From: Arthrobacter sp. StoSoilB22
GTDB lineage: Bacteria; Actinomycetota; Actinomycetes; Actinomycetales; Micrococcaceae
Length of the DNA: 64,000 nucleotides
NCBI RefSeq assembly: GCF_019977315.1
Contig: NZ_AP024652.1
Span: 620,001 to 684,000, forward strand
Direction: 5' to 3'
Positions 1 to 7,842 of the stretch are shown piece after piece (position 1 is the first letter of the stretch; every line of letters starts with the position of its first letter). A program made the position numbers and the translations under genes. Under the pieces are notes generated by a model, which saw only the letters and a program-made list of their open reading frames with translations, did no database searches and was not told the origin of the DNA.

Positions 1-1
1 C

Positions 2-193
2 GAACCCCAGGAGTCTTGGGGGCTTCTGGGAGTAGCCGGATCAGCAACGCCTGTACCGGCGGAGAAGGGTGACTACCCGCAGTTCTACCGGGAACTGGCC
101 TCCTCGCTCCGCGGGCACGGATCGCTTCCCGTGCAAGCGGCCGAGGCTCTGGAAACCCTCAAGATCATCGAAAAAATCCACGCGTTCGCGTAG
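2..193 (+). CDS. Gfo/Idh/MocA-type oxidoreductase, C-terminal end (partial)
   Basis: The reading frame is open from base 2 to a TAG at 191-193 and encodes the last 63 residues of a protein that begins outside the window. The end contains GDYPQFYRELA, then a conserved ALETLKIIEKIH stretch. This resembles the C-terminal helix of NAD(P)-dependent Gfo/Idh/MocA sugar dehydrogenases, in which an AxxxLxIIE motif follows the substrate-binding sheet. The gene lies 60 bp upstream of an FAD oxidoreductase in the same direction, so the two may be co-transcribed. The family call is from the tail only; the Rossmann fold is not visible here. Confidence 0.65.
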   Translation, partial: EPQESWGLLGVAGSATPVPAEKGDYPQFYRELASSLRGHGSLPVQAAEALETLKIIEKIHAFA

Positions 194-253
194 GCAGCAC
201 GTCGCCTAAGCCAGGCGCATTTCAGAATTCAGAACCCGAAAGAGAGATCACGC

Positions 254-1366
254 ATGTCCTCCACCAAGCACGTTGCCGTCATTGGAGGCGGCATCCTGGG
301 CGTTTCCACCGCCGTACACCTTCTCCGTCAAGGCGCCTCGGTAACCCTGCTGACCGAGCAGGGCCTGGCCAGCGAAGCCACCGGCCGCTCGCTGTCCTGG
401 CTCAACTCGGCGGGCGAACGCTCCACGCCGTATCACCAGCTGCGGGTGGCAGGCGTTGACCGGTACCGCACGCTCTTCGCCGCGGACCCCAGCCGTGAAT
501 GGCTGCAGTTCGGGGGCGGACTCATGTGGAACGCCGCGGGGCAGAGTGAGGTTACAGAAGCCCGTCACGCCTACGAGAAGTCCATTGGCTATGACTCCAA
601 GCTGTTGGCCCCTGAAGAGATTGCCTCGGTGACGCCCGGTATCGATGCCAGTGCGGTCCCCGACAACGCCATTTTCAACCCCGGCGAAGGATGGGTCAGT
701 CTCCCGGATCTGGTGAACTTCCTGATGGAGGAATTCCACGCCTTGGGCGGCCAGCTGGTCCTTAACGCCGGAAAGGCCTCAGTGACGGTGCACGACGGAC
801 GGGCCACCGGCGTCGAAACTGTCGGCGGTGAAACGTACACCGCTGATGCCGTGCTGGTTGCCTGCGGTGCCGCAACACCCGCCGTCGTCAAGCCGCTGGG
901 CGTGGAGATTCCCAACGGTTCACCGGTTTCCATGCTGGTGGTCACCAAACCGGTGGAACACGGCGTCACGGCAGTGATGAATACACCGCGGGCAGCTGTT
1001 CGGCCGAATCCCGGCAACACATTTGCCTTGGATCACGACTGGTACGAGCACCAGATTACGGAGCACTCCGACGGTACTTTCAGCATCCCGGATGACGTTG
1101 TCCAGGAGCTGGCGGACGAGTCCTCCAAGCTCATTGCGGGCAATCCCGAGCTCAAGCCTGCCTCGTGGAAGATCGGCTACAAGCCCATCCCCGGCGACGG
1201 CGAACCAGTCTTCGGTGAACTCGGCCAAGTGCCGGGCTGCTTCGTGGCCTTCACGCATTCAGGTGCCACGCTCGGCCTCATCGCCGGTGAGCTTTTGTCC
1301 GGTGAGATCCTGAGCGGCCAGAAGCACCCCATGCTGTCCACGTTCCGCCCGGGCCGATTCTCCTAG
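254..1366 (+). CDS. FAD-dependent oxidoreductase, DAO/DadA family
   Basis: This 370-residue protein starts with a dinucleotide-binding motif, VIGGGILGVSTAVHLLRQGA (residues about 9-28), which binds the ADP part of FAD. The C-terminal part has the DAO-family closure GDGEPVFGELGQVPGC, then FTHSGATLGLIAGELLSGE. Members oxidise amino or imino acids, or similar secondary amines, with FAD; the substrate cannot be read from the sequence. There is no signal peptide, so it should be cytoplasmic or membrane-associated. The ATG follows a purine-rich AAAGAGAGAT. The gene ends in a strong hairpin facing the convergent secreted-protein genes. The oxidoreductase gene upstream hints at a small catabolic operon. 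Confidence 0.85.
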   Translation: MSSTKHVAVIGGGILGVSTAVHLLRQGASVTLLTEQGLASEATGRSLSWLNSAGERSTPYHQLRVAGVDRYRTLFAADPSREWLQFGGGLMWNAAGQSEVTEARHAYEKSIGYDSKLLAPEEIASVTPGIDASAVPDNAIFNPGEGWVSLPDLVNFLMEEFHALGGQLVLNAGKASVTVHDGRATGVETVGGETYTADAVLVACGAATPAVVKPLGVEIPNGSPVSMLVVTKPVEHGVTAVMNTPRAAVRPNPGNTFALDHDWYEHQITEHSDGTFSIPDDVVQELADESSKLIAGNPELKPASWKIGYKPIPGDGEPVFGELGQVPGCFVAFTHSGATLGLIAGELLSGEILSGQKHPMLSTFRPGRFS

Positions 1367-1382
1367 AGCCCACTTAGACAGG

Positions 1383-1428
1383 CCAATGGCCCCGATACGC
1401 CATCTGCTTAACGTGTCGGGGCCATTGG
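1383..1428. terminator. bidirectional hairpin between convergent genes
   Basis: CCAATGGCCCCGATACG (1383-1399) pairs with CGTGTCGGGGCCATTGG (1412-1428) over 17 bp with one G-T wobble and a 12-nt loop. It sits between the stop codons of two convergent genes, and T-rich bases follow on the plus strand. It is likely to end transcription from both sides. Confidence 0.85.
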
Positions 1429-1445
1429 AGTTTAAGGTGACCTGA

Positions 1446-1880
1446 TCAGCAGGTCATGGTGCCCTTGAAGGGCTTGCCCGTCCAGAAATTGTTGGAGCCG
1501 GGAACCTTGTAGAACCCGCGGACTTCGTAGCTCCAGGTGCCGATGATCTCGATGCCCGAACTGTACGTCCTTCCAGAGGCCTGGCTGAGGTCTCCCGTGA
1601 ACTCGAGGTTGCCGGAGCGGTCATAGACCTTCACCTCGTAGTGATTGGCATTGGCCACCGCTCCGTAAGAATTCACGGTAACTACGGTTTGCAGGCCGAA
1701 GGTGCATCGCATGGTGACGTTGGCGGTGGCCGGAGCGGGAATGATCGCGGCTGAGAACTGTGGGGTAGCGCGCTCACTGTCGGTGAAGGCAGCAAGAGCG
1801 GCCGTAGGCCCGGCTATCAGGCCAAGAACGACGACGGCGACGATCACCAAGGCACGGAGGAAACTGTTCCGCGGTGTCAT
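1446..1880 (-). CDS. secreted protein with SipW-type leader, unknown function
   Basis: The protein has 144 residues. A hydrophobic leader (residues about 8-30) ends in AALAAFTDSERATPQFSA. The AxFTDSE...FSA pattern after the hydrophobic core resembles the leaders of TasA, CalY and other SipW-cleaved proteins. The mature part of about 110 residues has two cysteines (in MRCTFG and at the C-terminal TMTC) and a beta-rich, fibronectin-like look (WSYEVRGFYKV). It lies downstream of the TasA-like gene on the same strand, with a strong hairpin between them, so it may be a lower-expressed second gene of the same unit. Function is not known. Confidence 0.7.
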   Translation of the reverse strand: MTPRNSFLRALVIVAVVVLGLIAGPTAALAAFTDSERATPQFSAAIIPAPATANVTMRCTFGLQTVVTVNSYGAVANANHYEVKVYDRSGNLEFTGDLSQASGRTYSSGIEIIGTWSYEVRGFYKVPGSNNFWTGKPFKGTMTC

Positions 1881-1929
1881 GGTGATGGTTCTCCGTTCTG
1901 GTGAAGTGGCTGTGCTTGACGGGATACTC

Positions 1930-1971
1930 GCCGGGCCTGATCGGGCAGGGGGGCGCCCGACCAGGCCCGGC
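1930..1971 (-). terminator. intercistronic hairpin between tasA-like gene and downstream secreted gene
   Basis: GCCGGGCCTGATCGGGC (1930-1946) pairs with GCCCGACCAGGCCCGGC (1955-1971) over 17 bp with one wobble and an 8-nt loop. On the minus strand it falls just after the TasA-like stop codon and before the next gene. No clear U-run follows, so it may be a partial terminator or a 3'-end stabiliser that raises expression of the first gene relative to the second. Confidence 0.6.
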
Positions 1972-1988
1972 GGGGCTGGTGGTGTTGT

Positions 1989-2597
1989 TTACTTGGTGGT
2001 TTCGGTGCGTTGGGTGCCGGTGAAGGCGAAGGCGATGGTGGAGGTGGCGCCTTGGAAGTCGTTGTTCGCGGTGGTGGGGAACGCGGTGGTGACTTTGAGG
2101 TTGTCGGTCTTGGCCGAGGTCAGCGAGGTGAGGTTGTTCAGGACCTTGTTCGCTGCGATGACCGGTCCGGAGGCCAGGACGGTGGTCTTGGTCCCGGTGC
2201 AGTTGTAGGGGGCTGCGGCGCCGGTCCAGGCCACGGAGCAGTTTTCGATGGTCAGCTGCAGGCCGTTGGTCACGTCCGTGGTGAGCAGGGATGCGGTGGT
2301 GCCGGCGTTGGTGGTGAGGGTGACGTTGTTCAGGTCCGAGTTGCCGGTGTTGGCCAGGGTGACGAGTTTTTCGACCTTGTCACCGGGCAGCAGTCCAGCG
2401 ACCGGGACGTTAAGGGTGTTCGCCGGGCCGGGTGCGCCCAGGGCGATGGTGACCGTTCCTGCGGTGACGGCTTGGGAGGCGGAGGTCGAAGAGGTGAACG
2501 CGCCGTAGGTTCCCATGCCGGCGACGGCGGCTGCGGTGCCGACCAGTGCGACGGAAGCGAGGATCTTGCCGGAGGTGGTCTTGAGGCTGATGGCCAT
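1989..2597 (-). CDS. TasA/camelysin-like secreted protein
   Basis: The start is the ATG at 2597, preceded by AAAGGAA at a normal distance; a longer open frame upstream lacks a ribosome site. The 202-residue product opens MAISLKTTSGKILASVALVG and continues with a hydrophobic core to TYGAFTSSTSASQAVTAGTV, the leader layout of TasA/CalY (SipW-type) proteins. The mature part has a LPGDKVEKLVTLANTGNSDL stretch, typical of the beta-sandwich of this family. Two cysteines (ENCSVAW and YNCTGT) probably form a disulfide. In Bacillus such proteins form extracellular fibres. Here neither a sipW-like peptidase nor a matrix operon is visible nearby. Fibre formation is therefore only inferred from family resemblance. 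Confidence 0.75.
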   Translation of the reverse strand: MAISLKTTSGKILASVALVGTAAAVAGMGTYGAFTSSTSASQAVTAGTVTIALGAPGPANTLNVPVAGLLPGDKVEKLVTLANTGNSDLNNVTLTTNAGTTASLLTTDVTNGLQLTIENCSVAWTGAAAPYNCTGTKTTVLASGPVIAANKVLNNLTSLTSAKTDNLKVTTAFPTTANNDFQGATSTIAFAFTGTQRTETTK

Positions 2598-2788
2598 GGG
2601 GATCAGTTTCCTTTCGGGAGGCCACCGTGAGACCGGCCGGCCGTTCGTTTCCAGCCTGTGTGGCTGACAAGAACTACTGTGCCGGGCCCGGATCAAGAAC
2701 AAATCCTGCATACCCGCAACACTTCCTCAGGAAAACCTCAAGACTCCCGCAACACACTCCGCAGCAGAATCGAGCAGTTTCGGAGAAG

Positions 2789-2802
2789 CCGCGGATCCGC
2801 GG
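2789..2802. promoter_or_regulatory. 14-bp perfect palindrome in a divergent promoter region
   Basis: CCGCGGATCCGCGG reads the same on both strands and lies between the divergent TasA-like gene and the broken DUF1801 gene. It could be an operator or a short hairpin. No regulator gene is adjacent, and palindromes of G and C are not rare at this base composition, so the call is weak. Confidence 0.3.
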
Positions 2803-2853
2803 GCAACTTAGCGTTAGGGGTATCAGTTCATAAGACCAAGGGGAGCGAACACC

Positions 2854-3212
2854 ATGACGGATACGGACAAGACGGCAACTAAGGAAAAGTCCTACGACGG
2901 CTTCACGGAAGAGGAGCGCGCCGCCATGAAAGAGCGCGCGCAAGAACTCAAGAAGGCGCCGCGCAAGAAGGCATCCAAAGCGGACGGCGAGGCTGATGTC
3001 ATGGCCAAGATCGCTGAGATGCCAGAGGCGGGAAGAATATTGTCTTCTTCCAGAGCTCCCACAAGTTCAAGGCGCGGTATGCCACGCTCGGCTTTGAGGA
3101 GAACGCGAAGCTGGATGATGGAGCCATGTGGCCCACGTCCTTCGCCGTCACGGAAATCACCCCCGAGGTTGAAGCGCGGATCGTCGAACTCATTAGGAGG
3201 GCGTTGGGGTAG
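2854..3212 (+). pseudogene. DUF1801 (YdhG-like) protein, broken by internal deletion and frameshift
   Basis: The frame from ATG 2854 (ribosome site AGGGGAG) reads MTDTDKTATKEKSYDGFTEE and on to MAKIAEMPE near 3027, which matches the start of a small DUF1801-type family common in Actinobacteria. The following sequence matches the C-terminal half only in another frame: from 3030, GKNIVFFQSSHKFKARYA, then DDGAMWPTSFAVTEITPEVE, to a TAG at 3210-3212. The family normally has about 35 more residues between these parts (roughly an ERLH...YGMPAYAKDGK stretch). About 100 bases not divisible by three therefore appear to be lost. The original frame instead runs on into low-quality Ser/Arg sequence to 3234. 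A functional product is unlikely. Confidence 0.8.
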
Positions 3213-3221
3213 GGGGATCTA

Positions 3222-4358
3222 CTACGTCGGCTGACTGTTGGCGGGCGGCAAGTCCGGGTTCATGTCTTCCAGGTTCGGGTCTTCTGCCGTCCACACCTGG
3301 ATGATGGCCCATGTTACGGCCGCGATGGGTACGGCCAGGACTGCGCCGATGATTCCGGCCAGGATGGTGCCGGCCGTCAAAGCCATGAGGATAACCAGCG
3401 CGTGGAGCTTCAGGGACTTGCCCATGACGATCGGCTGGAGGAGATCACCTTCGAGCTGATTGACGGCGATCACAACGATCACCACGATCAACGCCACGAT
3501 GGGGCCGTTGGCAACCAGTGCCACCAAAGCGGCCAGGATGCCGGCAACGGTGGCACCCACCAAGGGGATGAACGCGCCGATGAAAACGATGATCGCCAAA
3601 GGAATGGCGAGTGGAACCTGCATGATGAGTAGCGCCGCGCCGATGGCCACCGTGTCCACCAAGGCAACGATCGCTGTTCCCCGGACGTAGCCGCCAAGGA
3701 CCTCCATGGTCCGCTTGCCAACACGGCGAAGCTTGGCTTCCCGCACGCCTTTGAAGGGGCGCAGGAAGAAGTCCCATATTTTGGCGCCGTCCTTGAGGAA
3801 GAAGAAAAGGATGATGACCACCAGGCTGGCGCCTGCCAGGAACTCCGTGACCACTGACAATCCGGTCACTGCTCCGGAGCGTACCTGGCTGCTCTGTGCG
3901 AACTCCACCACGGCTTCGCGCGCTTGGTTCAGTTGCTCCCGTTCAAGGGGGAGCGGTCCTGTCAGCAGGAAGTTCTCAAGTTCGTCCAGCCCACGTGCCG
4001 CCTGACTGATCAATTCGTCCCACTGGCTGCGGACAGAAAACACGATGACAGTGATGACTCCGCCGAGCACTATCAATAAGCCCAGGAACGCGACACCCGT
4101 TGCCAGGCCCCCGCGCCATCCCCGACGCCGCAGCATATTCACGAAGGGGCCAATGGCTGCGGCCAGAATGAGCGCGATGAGCACCGGAATGACCAGCAGA
4201 CGGATCTGCAGGAGTCCGAAGATCGCCACCACTGTCAGGGTCAGGATGAGCAGTATCTGGCTTGCCCGGACAGCTGTCCGGCCAAGTGAGTCCTTCCAGA
4301 GATCCGGCTTGGATGGCTTGCGGACGGAAAAGTGGGCGGTTTCCTGGGGTTCCGTCAT
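3222..4358 (-). CDS. AI-2E family (PerM/YdiK-type) membrane transporter
   Basis: The protein has 378 residues and about eight hydrophobic segments. An opening pair (ILLILTLTVVAIFGLLQ and LLVIPVLIALILAAAIGPF) is followed by a cytoplasmic or periplasmic helical stretch (about 125-165). The C-terminal half carries the family's signature region: PLAIPLAIIVFIGAFIPLVG and NQLEGDLLQPIVMG. Members export or exchange small molecules; some act as Na+/H+ antiporters, and the autoinducer-2 role is shown for only a few. The substrate is unknown. The gene stands alone, its stop close to the convergent DUF1801 remnant. The acidic, proline-rich tail (EDPNLEDMNPDLPPANS) is typical of cytosolic ends in this family. 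Confidence 0.88.
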   Translation of the reverse strand: MTEPQETAHFSVRKPSKPDLWKDSLGRTAVRASQILLILTLTVVAIFGLLQIRLLVIPVLIALILAAAIGPFVNMLRRRGWRGGLATGVAFLGLLIVLGGVITVIVFSVRSQWDELISQAARGLDELENFLLTGPLPLEREQLNQAREAVVEFAQSSQVRSGAVTGLSVVTEFLAGASLVVIILFFFLKDGAKIWDFFLRPFKGVREAKLRRVGKRTMEVLGGYVRGTAIVALVDTVAIGAALLIMQVPLAIPLAIIVFIGAFIPLVGATVAGILAALVALVANGPIVALIVVIVVIAVNQLEGDLLQPIVMGKSLKLHALVILMALTAGTILAGIIGAVLAVPIAAVTWAIIQVWTAEDPNLEDMNPDLPPANSQPT

Positions 4359-4456
4359 GGTGGCTCCTGTTCGTTCGCATCGGTCAGCCGATGAGATCAG
4401 ACATAAGCCTACTGATTATTCCCCGATGTGGTGGCGTACCTGCTGGCATCGCCCTG

Positions 4457-4777
4457 CTAGTGCGTCGGATCAGGGTGTGGAGGTACCTGGCCGGGATCGG
4501 GAGCCGGAGACGGGCGGGGGGTTGGATTCGGGTCAGGAATGGGGCTCGGCGGAAACGGCGTGGTGGGATCCGGGGGTGGTGGTACGGGTCCGGGATCTGG
4601 AGGAAATGGCTCGGGCTCGTGGTGTGGAGGCAATGTCACGATCTCTCCTTTGCGCACTGAAGGGTATTGCTCCGGCAGATAACTGCAGCCTACTCCCGGT
4701 TTCCACTCGGCCACAGGGTGTCCTTCACAGTTAGCGGACAGAAGCGGACCGCAATGCTGATTACCGCGGTAAAACAT
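4457..4777 (-). CDS. hypothetical proline-rich small protein
   Basis: A possible 106-residue protein starts at the ATG at 4777. Its first 50 residues contain three cysteines (in QHCGP, SANCEG and VGCSYL). The rest is a proline-rich tail of PxPxP repeats ending PPHPDPTH. No signal peptide is evident. There is no good ribosome site; the start sits only a few bases from the palindrome at 4781-4796, so a shared control with the divergent dehydrogenase operon is possible. A longer open frame upstream overlaps that operon and is implausible. Codon use is acceptable for this genome, but I do not recognise the family and the gene may be spurious. Confidence 0.38.
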   Translation of the reverse strand: MFYRGNQHCGPLLSANCEGHPVAEWKPGVGCSYLPEQYPSVRKGEIVTLPPHHEPEPFPPDPGPVPPPPDPTTPFPPSPIPDPNPTPRPSPAPDPGQVPPHPDPTH

Positions 4778-4780
4778 TTT

Positions 4781-4800
4781 TAGGTCATATGACCTAGAAT
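4781..4800 (+). promoter_or_regulatory. 16-bp palindromic operator overlapping a leaderless promoter
   Basis: TAGGTCATATGACCTA (4781-4796) is a perfect palindrome. Its last bases overlap a TAGAAT -10 box (4795-4800) that ends 7 nt before the ATG at 4808, the spacing of a leaderless transcript. No ribosome site precedes that ATG. The operon encodes a TetR protein two genes' worth downstream, the obvious candidate to bind here and repress its own operon. Binding is inferred. Confidence 0.65.
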
Positions 4801-4807
4801 TAAACTC

Positions 4808-5890
4808 ATGACCGATTTCCTTGAACTTGATACCGCAGGTCCCGTGCTGATCGTCGGCGGGTACGGCACCGTCGGCACAGCGCTGACCCGGCTCGCCGCA
4901 GCCGAATGGCCCTTGCTCATCACGGGCCGGAACCCGGAGCGCGGCAGCCATTTGACTAGCAGCAGCGTTCCCGGTGAGCAACGAAAAGTGACAGTAAAGA
5001 AAGTGTCAGTACAGAAATGGGACCTCAACCAAGCGGAGCCATTCGCCGCCAAGGTCAGGGCGGTCATCAGTACCGTCAACGATCCCCATGACAGGGTGCT
5101 TCGCGCAGCCGTCGCCGCCGGAATTCCGTACGTCGACGTCACCCGTTGGACCAGCCGCGTCACCAGGGCACTCACGCTGGCTACCCTTCTGCGGCCAACG
5201 GCTCCTGTCTCACTGAGCTCAGGCTGGATGGGAGGGGTCACCAACATCGTGGCAGCAGCTTTGGCCCAGGATGTGGGCGGCGGTGACAAGATCGACGTCG
5301 CCATCCGATACGACATCAATGACCAAGCCGGAGCCGATTCAGTGGACTTCATGGATCGGCTGGGACTGGACTTCGAAGTACGCAAAGGCGGTCAGGCCGC
5401 CGTCGTACGCCCCCTGACTGACACGCGCTGGGTGGACATTGCCGGGCATCGCACCAAAGTGGCGCGGCTCGACACACCTGAACAGTTCACGATGCCGCTC
5501 ACCCTTGGTGCCGGATCGGTGTCCACCCGGATCGGCTTCAGTTCCAACGCGTCCACGACGGCGTTGCTCGCCGCACGTGCGGTGGGACTCTTCCGCTGGG
5601 GTAGCGGGGCACGGTGGGCGCCGCTGCGAAGGTCCTTCCTCTACTCGCCCGGCTCAGGTGGCACGGCACATATCCGCATCGATGTGAAAGGTCCGGCCGG
5701 AACGCGAACTGCCGTCATATCCGATCCGCAAGGGCAGGCACACCTCACCGCTTTGGGCGGTTTGCTGGGGCTGCGAAGTGTTCTCGCGGAGGGCGCCGGG
5801 CCCGGTGTTACCTTCCCCGAATCCACACCGGATCCAGCGTCCCGGCTGGCGGAACTTGAATCACACGGTGTGACAATATTGAGGTCATGA
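4808..5890 (+). CDS. saccharopine dehydrogenase-like NAD(P)-binding oxidoreductase
   Basis: The 360-residue protein begins with a Rossmann motif, VLIVGGYGTVGTALTRLAA (about residues 13-31), followed by a strand ending LLITGRNPERG. The region RAVISTVNDPHDRVLRAAVA and the turn GIPYVDVTRW match the saccharopine dehydrogenase NAD(P)-binding domain family. Substrate and product are unknown; most bacterial members of this group are unassigned. The ATG probably starts a leaderless mRNA (TAGAAT 7 nt upstream). The stop overlaps the start of the TetR gene by 4 nt (ATGA), so the two are translationally coupled and the TetR regulator probably senses a related metabolite. Confidence 0.75.
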   Translation: MTDFLELDTAGPVLIVGGYGTVGTALTRLAAAEWPLLITGRNPERGSHLTSSSVPGEQRKVTVKKVSVQKWDLNQAEPFAAKVRAVISTVNDPHDRVLRAAVAAGIPYVDVTRWTSRVTRALTLATLLRPTAPVSLSSGWMGGVTNIVAAALAQDVGGGDKIDVAIRYDINDQAGADSVDFMDRLGLDFEVRKGGQAAVVRPLTDTRWVDIAGHRTKVARLDTPEQFTMPLTLGAGSVSTRIGFSSNASTTALLAARAVGLFRWGSGARWAPLRRSFLYSPGSGGTAHIRIDVKGPAGTRTAVISDPQGQAHLTALGGLLGLRSVLAEGAGPGVTFPESTPDPASRLAELESHGVTILRS

Positions 5891-6501
5891 CCGAAAGCAA
5901 GGGCGCCCTGCGGAAGGCGGCGCTCCTTGACGCTGCTCAACAAGTTCTGGTCACCAAGGGCAACGCCAATGCTGCCATGCGGGACTTCGCCGCCGCGGCC
6001 GGGGTGCGCATCGGACACCTGCAGCACTACTTTCCTACGCGGGCGGACCTGATCCGCGCTGTCCTTGAGCGAAGCCTTGAACGCTCACTGCAGAGGCTTT
6101 CGGAAGAGGCCGGGCTGGACCTTGGTGCCGGTGCGTCCGGAGGCCTGACCCGGGAGGATTCCCATCGACTCCTGACGGCGCTGCTGCACGAACACTCAGC
6201 GCTTGAAGACGTGAAGATGCACCTGGAGATCTGGGCCCTGGCCTCAGCAGACCAGCAAGCGGCGGCTGCGCTGAGGAGCTTCTATGGGCAGTATGCAGCG
6301 CACGTCAGCAGCGTGGTGCGGCGCGGTAGGCCAGAGTTGTCGGAGCCGGAACTCGCCGGCGTTGCTGCCGCGATCGTGAGCCTCTTCGAGGGGGCGGCCG
6401 TCACACGCTCGGATATTGCCGGCCTCCGGACAGAGCACGGAGACGGATCCATTATCAGCGCGGCGCAATCGTTGATCCACGGACAGGAGCCCGCCCGGTG
6501 A
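5887..6501 (+). CDS. TetR/AcrR family transcriptional regulator
   Basis: The product has 204 residues. The N-terminal helix-turn-helix is clear: ALLDAAQQVLVTKGNANAAM, then VRIGHLQHYFPTRADLIRAV, with the usual HYFPTRADL recognition-helix end at about residue 50. The C-terminal ligand domain is ordinary. The gene overlaps the upstream dehydrogenase by ATGA and the downstream fucosidase by GTGA, so all three proteins are made from one coupled mRNA. The palindrome in front of the operon is its most likely target. A TetR gene placed inside the operon it controls fits autoregulation and induction by a substrate. Confidence 0.88.
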   Translation: MTESKGALRKAALLDAAQQVLVTKGNANAAMRDFAAAAGVRIGHLQHYFPTRADLIRAVLERSLERSLQRLSEEAGLDLGAGASGGLTREDSHRLLTALLHEHSALEDVKMHLEIWALASADQQAAAALRSFYGQYAAHVSSVVRRGRPELSEPELAGVAAAIVSLFEGAAVTRSDIAGLRTEHGDGSIISAAQSLIHGQEPAR

Positions 6502-7754
6502 CTCAGTTAGTGCCCACTCCGGCCCAACTCCGTTGGCAGGAGCTCGAGCTCGGTGTCTTCATCCACTTTGGCATCAACACTTTCGCCGGCAAGGAGTGGA
6601 GTGACGGTACCGTCTCGGCGTCAAGTTTCAACCCGACCGAACTCGACGCCGGCAGCTGGGTCCGCGCGGCAAAAACGGCAGGTGCCCGGTACCTCATCCT
6701 CACAGCAAAGCACCACGACGGATTCTGCCTGTGGCCGACGGCCACCACCGATTACTCCGTTGCGTCATCGCCGTGGCGGGGCGGCACAGGTGATGTTGTC
6801 AGGGAAGTCGCCGAAGCCTGCAAGGAACAGGGGATCGGCCTGGGGCTCTACTTGTCGCCGTGGGACCGCAACGCTGACTGCTACAACAACCCCGCCGCAT
6901 ATGACGATTTCTACGTCCGTCAACTCACCGAACTCTGCACAGGCTACGGTCCGCTCATGGAATTGTGGTTCGATGGCGCGGGTTCGGTGGGTAGAAAATA
7001 CGACTGGGACAGGATCATCGCCGTCGTTAAGGAACACCAGCCCGATGCCATGATCTTCAACATGGGTCAGCCCACCATTCGCTGGGTGGGTAACGAGAAT
7101 GGACTGGCATCGGACCCCGTCACCTATGTTGTGGACCGCACGTCCGATACCCAGTACACAGAGACCAGCTCGGGGCTGCTCGCCGAACACTACCTGCCGC
7201 CCGAATGCGATGTCTCCATCCGCCGCGGCTGGTTCTGGCATCCGGATGACCAACCGAAATCCGTTGAGCACCTGCTCGCCATCTATTACCAATCGGTGGG
7301 AATGGGTGCCAACCTCTTGCTGAATGTGCCACCCGATACCCGTGGTCTCATTCCTGACCGCGACATTCTGGTTCTGAAGGAGTGGAAGGCGGAATTGGAT
7401 CGTCGCCTCTCCGGCGTGGTTGAGGCGACGCTGGGACATCACGACGGCGGAGTGACGCTGGGTTTCCCCGCTGCGGTTACGTTCAACCACCTGGAGTTAG
7501 TTGAGGACTTGAACGCGGGGCAGCGGATCACCCGTCACGTGGTGTCCTCCGAAGGCGCGAACCTTATTGACGGGATGACCGTGGGTTGCCGCCGAATCCA
7601 CCAATTGCCGGTTGTCACCGCATCAGAGCTGCACGTGAAGTTGTCAGGCGAGGGCGCCCGCCTGCTCTCGGCGCGGGTTTTCACCGGCGCTTTGGATGCT
7701 GATGTTCCAGCAATCCCCGAAGGGTATGAAGCCCCCACGGTGGCGCCCGAGTAG
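6498..7754 (+). CDS. GH29 alpha-L-fucosidase
   Basis: This 418-residue enzyme starts at a GTG that overlaps the TetR stop. It has the GH29 (beta/alpha)8 landmarks: LGVFIHFGINTFAGKEW (about 18-34), AKHHDGFCLWPT (70-81), GLGLYLSPWDRN and MELWFDGAG. The aspartate at about residue 159 in LWFDGAG is the catalytic nucleophile of the family. The length and absence of a signal peptide or carbohydrate module suggest a cytoplasmic enzyme that removes terminal L-fucose from short imported glycans. The C-terminal part from about residue 315 is a small beta domain. No fucose catabolic genes are adjacent, so the link to the dehydrogenase is by operon only. Confidence 0.88.
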   Translation: MTQLVPTPAQLRWQELELGVFIHFGINTFAGKEWSDGTVSASSFNPTELDAGSWVRAAKTAGARYLILTAKHHDGFCLWPTATTDYSVASSPWRGGTGDVVREVAEACKEQGIGLGLYLSPWDRNADCYNNPAAYDDFYVRQLTELCTGYGPLMELWFDGAGSVGRKYDWDRIIAVVKEHQPDAMIFNMGQPTIRWVGNENGLASDPVTYVVDRTSDTQYTETSSGLLAEHYLPPECDVSIRRGWFWHPDDQPKSVEHLLAIYYQSVGMGANLLLNVPPDTRGLIPDRDILVLKEWKAELDRRLSGVVEATLGHHDGGVTLGFPAAVTFNHLELVEDLNAGQRITRHVVSSEGANLIDGMTVGCRRIHQLPVVTASELHVKLSGEGARLLSARVFTGALDADVPAIPEGYEAPTVAPE

Positions 7755-7842
7755 TTCTTCCCCGTGCACTGTCCGGCCTGTCCGCCACCGTCACCATGTG
7801 GCCCAAGCTAAAAATGTCGGTGCCTGCTGACAGAGTTATGAC

